Positions 1 to 6,557 of a stretch of DNA of 21,896 bases are shown in pieces (the stretch's first letter is position 1; each line of letters opens with the position of its first letter). The notes beneath the pieces are model-generated. The model did not search any database and was not told the DNA's origin. It saw nothing but the letters and a program-made list of their open reading frames with translations. This DNA comes from an uncultured Oscillospiraceae bacterium (GTDB lineage: Bacteria; Bacillota; Clostridia; Oscillospirales; Oscillospiraceae): NCBI GenBank assembly GCA_944385195.1, contig CALWWH010000055.1, positions 1 through 21,896 on the forward strand. Reading direction: 5' to 3'. The translations under genes and the position numbers were made by a program.

Positions 1-618
1 GTACTTCTCGATGAGGGCCTCATACATGTCGCACAGCCTGGCAAACAGGGCGTGGACGGCCTGCTGCTGCTCCTCATCGATGATGGCCACGGCGGCGTTT
101 TCAAAGTCCATGAAGGAGATCAGGCGCTCGAACATGCCGTTTTGGAAGGTGACGCTCCGGGCGCGGACGCTGTCGTTAAAGGGGGAGTTGATCTTGCAGC
201 CCTCCCAGTCCAGGGCCTCGATGTCGGGGAAATGGATGACCTCGGGCCAGTCGTTGACGTCCTCCAGGATCGGCGAGCCGGGCTGGACCATGGAGCCGCC
301 GGCGGTGGGGATGAACACCCACTGCACGCCGAACAGGTCCGGGCCGCCCTTGTCCTCCAGGGGCTGGACGGGGCCCAGGTCGCGGATCTCGGCCCGGGCG
401 ATGTGGTCAGGGTTGGTCCGGGGTTGGATGTTGACAATGTCGTTGGTGGTGGGGAACCAGAGGGCGGAGCCGTCGCGGCTCAGGGCCCGGCGCAGGTTCT
501 CCCTGGGGGTGATGGGGGTGGCATAGCGGAGCGGCGGCTTCATCTGCACCGGCTCCGTGGGGGCGATGTGGGTGCCGACAATGGTCAGTTCAGCGGGGGA
601 GTAGGGGATACGGGACAT
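1..618 (-). CDS. Uroporphyrinogen decarboxylase (UroD)-like protein, C-terminus beyond window
   Basis: Open from ATG at 618 to the left edge (206 residues, no stop), so only the N-terminal part is visible. An AAAGGAGG ribosome binding site lies just upstream. The sequence resembles the UroD/MtaA-like TIM-barrel proteins common in clostridia (for example the RRALSRDGSALWFPTTNDI and DWPEVIHFPDIEALDWEG stretches), which usually act in corrinoid-linked methyl transfer rather than haem synthesis. It starts about 41 bases after the ABC exporter stop codon, so the two are probably co-transcribed. A catalytic assignment is not possible because the C-terminal half is missing; true HemE is less likely because the N-terminus lacks the usual short RPPVW.MRQAG-type start. 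Family call is from recognition, not a search. Confidence 0.75.
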   Translation of the reverse strand, partial: MSRIPYSPAELTIVGTHIAPTEPVQMKPPLRYATPITPRENLRRALSRDGSALWFPTTNDIVNIQPRTNPDHIARAEIRDLGPVQPLEDKGGPDLFGVQWVFIPTAGGSMVQPGSPILEDVNDWPEVIHFPDIEALDWEGCKINSPFNDSVRARSVTFQNGMFERLISFMDFENAAVAIIDEEQQQAVHALFARLCDMYEALIEKY

Positions 619-659
619 GGATGGGACCTCCTTTGATGATTGGGTATACGATGTGAATG

Positions 660-2378
660 TTACAGGTTTCCTCGGAATTGCAGCTGGTACAGGTCTGCAT
701 ACAGACCGCCGGCGGCCAGCAGCTGCTCGTGGCTGCCCTGTTCGACGATGCTGCCGCCGGCGACGACGGCGATCTTGTCGGCGTTTTTGATGGTGCTCAG
801 GCGGTGGGCGACCACCAGGGTTGTGCGGCCCTTGCACAGCTCGTCCAGGGCCTGCTGGATGAGGATCTCCGTGGTGTTGTCCAGGGCGGAGGTGGCCTCG
901 TCGAGGATCAGGATGGGCGGGTTTTTCAAAAACACCCGCGCGATGCTCAGGCGCTGCTTCTGCCCGCCGGACAGGCGCACGCCGCGCTCGCCGATGACGG
1001 TGTCGTAGCCCTCGGGCAGCTGCATGATGTACTCGTGGATGTTGGCGCGCTTGGCTGCGTCGATGACCTCCTCCTCGGTGGCATCCAGCCGGCCGTAGAG
1101 GATGTTGTCCCGGATGCTGGCATTGAAGAGGTAGATATCCTGCTGCACGATGCCGATGTTGCGGCGCAGGGAGGAGAGGCTGATCCGGCGGATGTCGCGG
1201 CCGTCGATGGTGATGCTGCCGCTGCGCAGGTCGTAGAAGTGGGGGATCAGGTGGCAGATGGTGGTCTTGCCGCCGCCGGAGGGACCCACCAGGGCGAAGG
1301 TCTTGCCCACGGGGATGTCCAGGTTCAGGTTGGTCAAGACCTCTTTGTCGCTGTCATAGCCGTAGCAGACCTGGTCAAAGCGGATGTGGCCGTCCATCTT
1401 CGCCACGTCCACAGCCCCGGGGGCATCTTTCTCCGGCTCGGCGTCCATGATCTCCAGGAAGCGCTCAAAGCCCGTCACGCCGGACTGGTACTGCTCCATG
1501 AAATTGATGAGCGTCATGACCGGCTGGATGAACAGGTTGATGGACACCACAAAGGCCGAGTAGTCGCCGAAGCTGATGCGGGCATCATAGAGGAACAGGC
1601 CGCCGGCGATGAGCACGATGACGTTAAAGATGTCGGTGACGAAGCTGGTGCTGGAGTGGAACTGGCCCATGGCGCGGTAGGCGTCGCGGCGGGCGCGGAT
1701 GAAGGATTGGTTGCCGACCTCGAACTTCTCGCTCTCCTTCCGGGCGTTGGTAAAGGCCTTGGTCACGCGGATGCCGCTGATGCTGCTCTCCAGGGCGGCG
1801 TTGATCTGTGCCACGGACTTGCGGCTGCGGGCGTAGGCGTCATACATGCGCTTGCGCATCCGCAGGGCCACGAAGATCAGCAGCGGCACGCAGGCGAAGA
1901 TGATCAGCGTCAGCCAGGGGTTGATGCTCAGCAGGTACAGAAACGAGATGACGATAGACACGCTGGAGATGAGGATATTCTCTGGCCCGTGGTGGGCCAG
2001 CTCGCTGATATCCATGAGGTCATTGGTCATCCGGGACATGATCTTGCCGGTCTCGTGGTTGTCAAAGTAGCTGTAGGGCAGGCGCTCGAGGTGGTTGAAC
2101 ATATCCCGGCGCATCTGGGCCTGCATCTGCACGCCCATCATGTGGCCCTGGTACTGAATGAAGTAGTTGAGCAGCATCCGGCAGAAGTACAGGCCCAGCA
2201 GCGCCAGGCCGGCCCAGATGATCATCTGGTAGCTGCGGTTGGGGATGAGGTCGTTGAGCATGCTGCGGGTGACCACCGGGTAGACGATGCCGATCAGGGC
2301 CACGAGCAGCGAGGCCGCCATATCCAGGATGAAAATGCGCCTGTGGGGCCTGTAGTAGGCGATGAAGCGTTTGAGCAA
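660..2378 (-). CDS. ABC exporter, fused membrane and ATPase domains (half-transporter)
   Basis: A 572-residue type IV ABC exporter half-molecule. Residues about 15-310 form the six-helix transmembrane domain; residues 330-572 form the nucleotide-binding domain. Visible motifs: Walker A GPSGGGKTT at 365-373, Q-loop near 412, signature LSGGQ at 469-473, Walker B ILILDE ending at Glu494, and the switch His525 in VVAHRLST. All catalytic residues are intact, so a homodimer could work alone; a heterodimer partner is not seen here. The substrate (drug, lipid or peptide) cannot be told. Translation appears to start at TTG (2378), placed after AAGGAGAGG; no better in-frame ATG exists nearby. It is the first gene of a leftward operon with the UroD-like gene, behind an extended -10 promoter overlapped by a palindrome. 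Confidence 0.93.
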   Translation of the reverse strand: MLKRFIAYYRPHRRIFILDMAASLLVALIGIVYPVVTRSMLNDLIPNRSYQMIIWAGLALLGLYFCRMLLNYFIQYQGHMMGVQMQAQMRRDMFNHLERLPYSYFDNHETGKIMSRMTNDLMDISELAHHGPENILISSVSIVISFLYLLSINPWLTLIIFACVPLLIFVALRMRKRMYDAYARSRKSVAQINAALESSISGIRVTKAFTNARKESEKFEVGNQSFIRARRDAYRAMGQFHSSTSFVTDIFNVIVLIAGGLFLYDARISFGDYSAFVVSINLFIQPVMTLINFMEQYQSGVTGFERFLEIMDAEPEKDAPGAVDVAKMDGHIRFDQVCYGYDSDKEVLTNLNLDIPVGKTFALVGPSGGGKTTICHLIPHFYDLRSGSITIDGRDIRRISLSSLRRNIGIVQQDIYLFNASIRDNILYGRLDATEEEVIDAAKRANIHEYIMQLPEGYDTVIGERGVRLSGGQKQRLSIARVFLKNPPILILDEATSALDNTTEILIQQALDELCKGRTTLVVAHRLSTIKNADKIAVVAGGSIVEQGSHEQLLAAGGLYADLYQLQFRGNL

Positions 2379-2404
2379 TTGAGATCCTCTCCTTTTCTGG
2401 GAGT

Positions 2405-2433
2405 ATTATAGCATAGGCCGTCGGATTTTGACA
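2405..2433 (-). promoter_or_regulatory. Promoter of the ABC exporter operon
   Basis: On the minus strand TATAAT (2410-2405) is preceded by TGC, an extended -10. The -35 hexamer at the 17-base distance is poor (TGTCAA), which fits an extended -10 or activator-dependent promoter. It sits 26 bases upstream of the TTG start. Confidence 0.6.
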
Positions 2434-2441
2434 GTGTCAAA
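2427..2441. promoter_or_regulatory. Perfect 15-base palindrome, candidate operator
   Basis: TTTGACA-G-TGTCAAA is a perfect dyad with 7-base arms and one central base. It covers the -35 position of the ABC exporter promoter, the usual place for a repressor or activator dimer. The regulator is not identifiable from the window. Confidence 0.55.
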
Positions 2442-2460
2442 GTGGGACATTCAAAAGGGC

Positions 2461-2499
2461 AAAAGAAAAAACAGACCAAAAGCGGCGCCTTTGATCTGT
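2461..2499 (-). terminator. Intrinsic terminator of rpmB
   Basis: Read on the minus strand, ACAGATCAAA pairs with TTTGGTCTGT (one G-U pair) around a GC-rich loop, followed by TTTTTTCTTTT. It begins 25 bases after the rpmB stop and separates rpmB from the exporter operon. Confidence 0.85.
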
Positions 2500-2523
2500 T
2501 TCATTCTTCGTAGCCTAGAGCGG

Positions 2524-2712
2524 TCACACCGCGCGGGTGACCTTGCCGGAACGCAAGCAACGAGTGCAAGCATACACATGGGTGGGCGTACCGTTTACGA
2601 CCGCCTTGACGCGCTTGACGTTGGGCTTCCAGGTGCGGTTGGAGCGACGATGGGAGTGAGAAACCTTAATCCCAAAGACAACGCCCTTCCCACAGAAATC
2701 ACATTTGGCCAT
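2524..2712 (-). CDS. rpmB: 50S ribosomal protein L28
   Basis: A 62-residue protein that starts MAKCDFCGKG and carries the conserved SHSHRRSNRTW segment and the C-terminal KVTRA of bacterial L28. It is the zinc-binding (C+) form: Cys4-x2-Cys7 and Cys49-x2-Cys52 make a four-cysteine ribbon. L28 is a structural protein of the large ribosomal subunit. Length is normal for the family. GGGAGGTG stands 6 bases upstream of the ATG. It is transcribed alone, from its own strong promoter to its own terminator, and diverges from hprK. Bacteria that carry C+ paralogues often have a zinc-independent L28 copy elsewhere; none is visible here. Confidence 0.97.
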   Translation of the reverse strand: MAKCDFCGKGVVFGIKVSHSHRRSNRTWKPNVKRVKAVVNGTPTHVYACTRCLRSGKVTRAV

Positions 2713-2772
2713 TCACTGCACCTCCCAGCCTTGAACAATTCTCATTCAAAGGACTTGAACGAACCGTCTACC

Positions 2773-2801
2773 ATAATAACAGACGCGGGGCAAAAAAGCA
2801 A
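2773..2801 (-). promoter_or_regulatory. Sigma-A-type promoter of rpmB
   Basis: On the minus strand TTGCTT (2801-2796), a 17-base spacer and TATTAT (2778-2773), about 60 bases upstream of the rpmB start. Confidence 0.75.
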
Positions 2802-2837
2802 CTGTTTTTTTCTGAGAACTTATTTTTTATTTGTCTG

Positions 2838-2866
2838 TTGCCAAAGAAGGCTTGTTCGCGTATAAT
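2838..2866 (+). promoter_or_regulatory. Sigma-A-type promoter of hprK
   Basis: TTGCCA (2838-2843), a 17-base spacer and a perfect TATAAT (2861-2866), 42 bases upstream of the GTG start. It lies back to back with the rpmB promoter, with 36 bases between the two -35 hexamers. Confidence 0.85.
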
Positions 2867-2908
2867 GAAAACCGGCAAGCCAACACAACACGAAAGGAGG
2901 GCGCCCCC

Positions 2909-3844
2909 GTGTCTACGTATTCCGTTCTATTGAGCAACCTTGTAGAGGAGTTCAAACTGAATGTGGTCTATCAGGCGTCCGATTACAATCGCATCCGCGT
3001 CACGGTGGATGATGTCAACCGTCCGGCGTTGCAGCTGGTGGGATTTTACGAGCACTTTGAGCCTGCGCGCCTGCAAATGATCGGCATGGTCGAGTTTACC
3101 TATCTGGGCGGCCTGAGCGCTGAGCAGCGCTACTCGGCGTTCGACCGCTTTTTCTCATACAAGTGTCCTGCCCTGGTCATCTCCCGCGGCCTGAAGCCCT
3201 TTGTCGAATGCCTGGAGACGGCGCAGAAGCACGACGTGACCATCCTCAGCTCTGACGAGCCCACCGCGAGCTTGCTCTCGGCCATGATTGCCCGGCTGAA
3301 GGATGCCCTCTCTCCGCGCATCACCCGCCACGGCGTGCTGGTGGAGGTCTACGGCGAGGGCCTGCTGCTGCTGGGCGACAGCGGCGTGGGCAAGAGCGAG
3401 ACGGCCATCGAGCTGCTCAAGCGCGGCCACCGCCTGATTGCCGACGATGCCGTAGAGATCCACAAGACCGGCGAGCACGGCCTGGAGGGCACCGCCCCGG
3501 AGCTCATTCGCCACTATATCGAGCTGCGCGGCATCGGCGTCATCAACGTGGCCAAGCTCTACGGCATGGGCTCGGTCAAAAACTCCACCGCCATCGATAT
3601 GGTCATCCATCTCGAGCAGTGGAACGAGACCACCACCTACGACCGCCTGGGCATCGAGGATCAGCATACCGAGATCCTGGGCATCGACGTGCCGTCTCTG
3701 GTCATCCCCGTCAAGCCGGGCCGCAACCTGGCCGTCATCCTCGAGGTTGCCGCCATGAATAACCGCCAAAAGCGCCTGGGCTACAACGCCGCCCAGGAGT
3801 TTGCCGAGCAGATCAGCCGGCATTTTGAGGAGTCGATGGGATAA
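2909..3844 (+). CDS. hprK: HPr kinase/phosphorylase
   Basis: A 311-residue protein, the usual HprK length. It phosphorylates and dephosphorylates Ser46 of the phosphocarrier HPr, the switch for CcpA-dependent catabolite repression in Gram-positive bacteria. Residues 1-130 are the N-terminal domain; the C-terminal kinase domain carries His141, Walker A GDSGVGKS at 156-163, the Asp179-Asp180 pair, the family signature around IELRGIGVINV (204-214) and the C-terminal IPVKPGRN loop at 267-273. Start chosen at GTG 2909 because AAAGGAGG sits 8 bases upstream; an upstream in-frame extension to 2831 would run through the promoter. The gene is not next to lgt or ptsH as in some bacilli. It ends facing the M23 gene over a shared hairpin. 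Confidence 0.97.
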   Translation: MSTYSVLLSNLVEEFKLNVVYQASDYNRIRVTVDDVNRPALQLVGFYEHFEPARLQMIGMVEFTYLGGLSAEQRYSAFDRFFSYKCPALVISRGLKPFVECLETAQKHDVTILSSDEPTASLLSAMIARLKDALSPRITRHGVLVEVYGEGLLLLGDSGVGKSETAIELLKRGHRLIADDAVEIHKTGEHGLEGTAPELIRHYIELRGIGVINVAKLYGMGSVKNSTAIDMVIHLEQWNETTTYDRLGIEDQHTEILGIDVPSLVIPVKPGRNLAVILEVAAMNNRQKRLGYNAAQEFAEQISRHFEESMG

Positions 3845-3900
3845 GCCCGGCGGGGCCGGGCGGCGCGCGCCAACAGGGGCTTGCGCCGCAGGGCGAACGC

Positions 3901-3942
3901 AAATTGCGGGAGAAGCCACAAAAGTGGCTTCTCCCGCAATTT
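3901..3942. terminator. Shared terminator hairpin between hprK and the M23 gene
   Basis: A perfect 19-bp stem (3901-3919 with 3924-3942) closed by a four-base loop. Both ends are A/T rich, giving TTT on either strand. The two flanking genes converge on it, so it probably ends transcription from both sides. Confidence 0.85.
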
Positions 3943-3989
3943 TGTGCCTTTGGGGCGGCTCGTCCGGCGCCCGGCGGGGCCTGGGGGCT

Positions 3990-4688
3990 TTATCCCACCA
4001 GCAGCGACGGGTCGGTCAGCGTGCCGTAGCGGTAGACCTCCAGATGCAGGTGCGGCCGGGAGCCGACCTCCAGCATGGCGCTCTGACCCACGGCGCCCAG
4101 AACCTGGCCGGCCTCGACCTGGTCCCCGGCGCTCACCGCCGGGACGGCGGTGAGATTGGCGTAGAGCGTGCTCCAGCCCTGCTGGTGCTCCACGGTGACG
4201 ACGGTGCCCAGATAGTCGTCGTCATAGACCGCCGTGACCGTGCCGTCCATGATGGCGCAGACCTTTGTGCCCAGGGGCGTGGCGATGTCTACGCCGTTGT
4301 GGGTGCGCCAGTCGCCCATGGTCTCGTTATAGGCCAGGGCCTCGACGCTGTAGACGGCGATGGTCTCGCCCTCGACGGGGTCACAGACCTCCGCCGCGGC
4401 GGGCGCCGGGTCGAAGGACACCGTGGGGACGCTGTCCTGGCCGGCGGTGGACGGGGCCTCCGGGTCCTCCGGATCATCGGGCGTGTCGAGCTCGTCCGAC
4501 TGGGGCGCCAGGGTAGATGGCTGGGCCGTCGCCGGGACGCTGAGGCTGGACTCCTCTACGTCGGTGGCGTCGCTGAGGGTGAAATAAAACACCAGCGCTG
4601 AGACGCCCACGGCCAGAATGCAGACGGCCAGCGCAATGTAATAGCCCTTGCCGTCCAGGAATTTGCGGAACGTTTGCTTTTTCTGCAT
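3990..4688 (-). CDS. Membrane-anchored M23 (LytM-fold) peptidase, SpoIIQ-like
   Basis: A 232-residue protein: short basic N-terminus, one transmembrane helix (about 17-37), an acidic/proline linker (about 45-100), then an M23/LytM domain (about 105-232). Zinc ligands His130 and Asp134 (HNGVD), and the HLHLE motif with His213 and His215, are present. The second catalytic His of LytM enzymes (YAHL) is Asn178 here (LYANL), so hydrolysis may be weak or absent. The layout matches SpoIIQ, the forespore channel protein that binds SpoIIIAH; clostridial SpoIIQ keeps zinc ligands, unlike the Bacillus one. ATG 4688 was chosen, 11 bases after GGAGG; a GTG four codons earlier overlaps the binding site. 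The promoter looks vegetative, so a general cell-wall role is the alternative. Confidence 0.8.
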   Translation of the reverse strand: MQKKQTFRKFLDGKGYYIALAVCILAVGVSALVFYFTLSDATDVEESSLSVPATAQPSTLAPQSDELDTPDDPEDPEAPSTAGQDSVPTVSFDPAPAAAEVCDPVEGETIAVYSVEALAYNETMGDWRTHNGVDIATPLGTKVCAIMDGTVTAVYDDDYLGTVVTVEHQQGWSTLYANLTAVPAVSAGDQVEAGQVLGAVGQSAMLEVGSRPHLHLEVYRYGTLTDPSLLVG

Positions 4689-4732
4689 GGTTTCATGCAC
4701 CTCCGAGGCTAGTATGGACGTATTTGTGGGAG

Positions 4733-4741
4733 ATTATACCA
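4733..4741 (-). promoter_or_regulatory. Extended -10 promoter of the M23 gene
   Basis: Minus-strand TGG-TATAAT (hexamer 4738-4733) about 45 bases upstream of the ATG. The -35 position reads GTTTTT, poor, so it would rely on the extended -10. No good sigma-F match (GYATA / GGNNANAWTR at a 15-16 base distance) was found. Confidence 0.55.
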
Positions 4742-4770
4742 TTGCACTTTCCGGAAAAAACCAGTATACT
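4742..4770 (+). promoter_or_regulatory. Sigma-A-type promoter of the NudF-like gene
   Basis: TTGCAC (4742-4747), 17-base spacer, TATACT (4765-4770), 29 bases before the ATG. Its -35 abuts the -10 of the divergent M23 promoter, so the two polymerases would compete for the same DNA. Confidence 0.8.
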
Positions 4771-4799
4771 ATCCCCAATAGCAGTTAGGAGGCGCAGGC

Positions 4800-5351
4800 A
4801 TGAGCAACGAAGCCCATCTGATCGAAACACAACTGAGCACCCGGGAGATCTTTGACGGGAAAATCCTGCATGTCAAGCTCGATACGGTGAGACTCCCCAA
4901 CGGCGCCACGGCCAGCCGCGAGATCATCCGCCATGTGGGCGCGGTGTGCATCATCCCGCTGACCGCGGACGGCCAGGTGCTGGTGGAGCGGCAGTTCCGC
5001 TATCCCATGAACGAGGTCATCACCGAGATCCCGGCGGGCAAGCTGGACAGCCCCGACGAGGACCCGCTGGCGGCCGCCCGGCGGGAATTGCGGGAGGAGA
5101 CTGGCGTCACGGCGGACAAATGGACCTGTCTGGGTCCGTTTTATCCCGCCGCGGCTTACTCCGACGAGCGCATCTGGATGTACCTGGCCGAGCAGCTGCA
5201 CTTCGGCCAGCAGGAGCTGGACGAGGACGAGTTCCTCGGCGTGAGCACCGTGCCCTTGCAGACGCTGGTGCGGCAGGTCCTGGCCGGGGAGATCCCCGAT
5301 GCGAAGACCCAGACGGCCGTCCTGCGCGTCTGGGCCCTGCGGCAGCCATAA
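4800..5351 (+). CDS. Nudix hydrolase, ADP-ribose pyrophosphatase type
   Basis: A 183-residue Nudix enzyme like NudF/ADP-ribose pyrophosphatase, which splits ADP-ribose (and similar ADP-sugars) to AMP and ribose 5-phosphate. N-terminal residues 1-45 form the strand-swapped dimer part; the Nudix box runs from Gly80 to Val103 with Glu87, Arg95-Glu96 and Glu99-Glu100. The loop between Gly80 and the first Glu has six rather than five residues. The family-typical EVITEIPAGKLD stretch precedes it, and the following PFYPAAAYSDERIWMYLA matches the ADP-ribose subgroup. GGAGG precedes the ATG by 8 bases. It stands alone, divergent from the M23 gene. Confident family call; exact substrate is inference. 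Confidence 0.93.
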   Translation: MSNEAHLIETQLSTREIFDGKILHVKLDTVRLPNGATASREIIRHVGAVCIIPLTADGQVLVERQFRYPMNEVITEIPAGKLDSPDEDPLAAARRELREETGVTADKWTCLGPFYPAAAYSDERIWMYLAEQLHFGQQELDEDEFLGVSTVPLQTLVRQVLAGEIPDAKTQTAVLRVWALRQP

Positions 5352-5364
5352 AAATCCAGTCCCC

Positions 5365-5380
5365 GTCCGGCAAACCGGAC
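5365..5380 (+). terminator. Small hairpin after the NudF-like gene
   Basis: GTCCGG-CAAA-CCGGAC, a 6-bp stem 14 bases after the stop codon, with no T run behind it. It may help stop transcription together with the larger hairpin that follows. Confidence 0.35.
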
Positions 5381-5386
5381 CGCGGC

Positions 5387-5437
5387 AGCAATACCCCCTG
5401 ATGCAGCTTTGCGTTTTGTGCATCAGGGGGTATTGCT
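5387..5437. repeat. 19-bp perfect inverted repeat with 13-base loop
   Basis: The arm AGCAATACCCCCTGATGCA (5387-5405) is matched exactly by its complement at 5419-5437. No T run follows on either strand, which is unlike a normal intrinsic terminator. It could still stop readthrough from the Nudix gene, or be a repeat-element end. Beyond it, 5438-5614 holds no gene that I can support. Confidence 0.7.
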
Positions 5438-5614
5438 ATGGGCGGACCATCGCAGGCCCCGCCATTGCATACATCTAAAAATAGTCAGTTAAGTCCGAAT
5501 TTGTGTGTAAATGGCTTTAGGCATAACAGGCAGGAGGCTGCCCAAGCCGCTTGTCTTCCCCACAGGGGCCTTGACAGTGCCGGACATATGTTGGTTTGGC
5601 GATTGACATTCTGC

Positions 5615-6330
5615 CTAAAGGTTAAGCCTTTGACGCATTGCCTGTGCTTTGCGCTTGCCGCGGTACAGCCTTTGCCACAGCCATGCGATCAGACAGAGCG
5701 CCAGCGTCCCGGCGGCGTAATATTGCGCAAACGGCGGGAAATATTCGGTCACATCCGGGGTGAGTTCTTTTCCGCTGTAATATCTGCGATAGTCCGTATC
5801 AAGGAGCAGTTGCCGCGCCCGAAGACGAAGTATCCACGGTTGGGGCGCTGTCCGGATCGCCCGAAGCAGCTGCGTCTGGGAAAGATACCCGCGTTTTATC
5901 TCTGTTTGTGCTTGCAAAATATCCGGGTCCTGCAGCGATATCTCCCGCCATCCTGCTCTGACGGGCTGTCCGTCGCCGGGGCTGCGAATATCTCCGGCGG
6001 TTCGGTCAGGGTCAGCGCTGTCCAGGCACCGGACGAATCATAGGAACCGTTTTGATACCGTTCTTCCTCCGGATAGGTCAGCGGAAAATATACCGCAGGG
6101 CAGACGAGCGCCGCCAACAGCAGCGCCGCTGTGCCGATGAGCCCACAGACCGGTGCCCACAGCAGCGTCCGCGCCTGCCGCGCCAGCGCGAAAACGACAA
6201 CGCACAGGCAGAGCGCGAGGACAAACGGCAGCCATGGCGCGATCAGACAGGGCGTCTCCGGGCGCAGCAGCGTGAAACGCTTGTGCCACGCGTGCAGAAG
6301 AGAGGGCAGTTCGTACAGAGGAATGGTCAT
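5615..6330 (-). pseudogene. Small membrane protein gene, split by a one-base frameshift
   Basis: Two overlapping minus-strand reading frames look like one gene. The upstream part starts at ATG 6330 (MTIPLYELPSLL) after AGGTG, gives two transmembrane helices and a soluble stretch, then goes out of frame and stops at 5896. The other frame continues without a break (GDGQPVRAGWREISLQDPDI and onward), has one more transmembrane helix (AAGTLALCLIAWLW) and a basic tail, and stops at 5615. Adding a single C to the minus-strand C run complementary to 5978-5981 joins them into 238 residues. I do not recognise the family. Topology would be two N-terminal helices, an about 110-residue soluble domain and a C-terminal anchor. 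It could be a true pseudogene, a sequencing error in the C run, or, less likely, programmed frameshifting. Confidence 0.7.
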
Positions 6331-6491
6331 ATGAGCACCTGTTTCAGATATTAGAATAAGGTGGATACCAAATGCTTGTTTCAACAATGTTGTACAAAAT
6401 CGTAACATATTTGTCAATATAAAAATAGTCACGTTGATTTCTTCCAATTCCTGCGGCGGATGAAACCGGCTGTGCGGCCAGACATTGTCTT

Positions 6492-6521
6492 GTAAGAAGC
6501 GGCGGCGATTGAGCCATATTA
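6492..6521 (+). promoter_or_regulatory. Sigma-G-like promoter of spoIVB
   Basis: GTAAG (6492-6496), an 18-base spacer and CATATTA (6515-6521) match the sigma-G pattern GHATR-N18-CATWHTA in all but one base. It lies 36 bases before the ATG of spoIVB, which is a forespore sigma-G gene in Bacillus subtilis. Confidence 0.65.
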
Positions 6522-6557
6522 AAAGCGGCAATGAAGTCGAAAAACGGGGGGAGAGAG

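Noticed and set aside
657..2411. Long plus-strand open frame opposite the ABC exporter
   Set aside because: It is rich in Asp, Val, Ala, Gly and His, as expected from the complement of GC-rich coding sequence. The exporter on the other strand has every family motif.
2831..2908. N-terminal extension of hprK
   Set aside because: It would run through the TATAAT promoter; GTG 2909 has AAAGGAGG at the right distance and gives the normal HprK length.
4700..4800. Sigma-F promoter for the SpoIIQ-like gene
   Set aside because: GTATA occurs on the minus strand, but its distance to the -10-like element is about 23 bases, too long for sigma-F.
5438..6043. Plus-strand frame over the broken membrane gene
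   Set aside because: No ribosome binding site and no coherent domain; the minus-strand frames have transmembrane segments and an AGGTG before the ATG.
6531..6557. Upstream ATG for spoIVB
   Set aside because: No ribosome binding site, and it lies at the predicted sigma-G transcription start; ATG 6558 has a G-rich binding site and begins a normal signal peptide.
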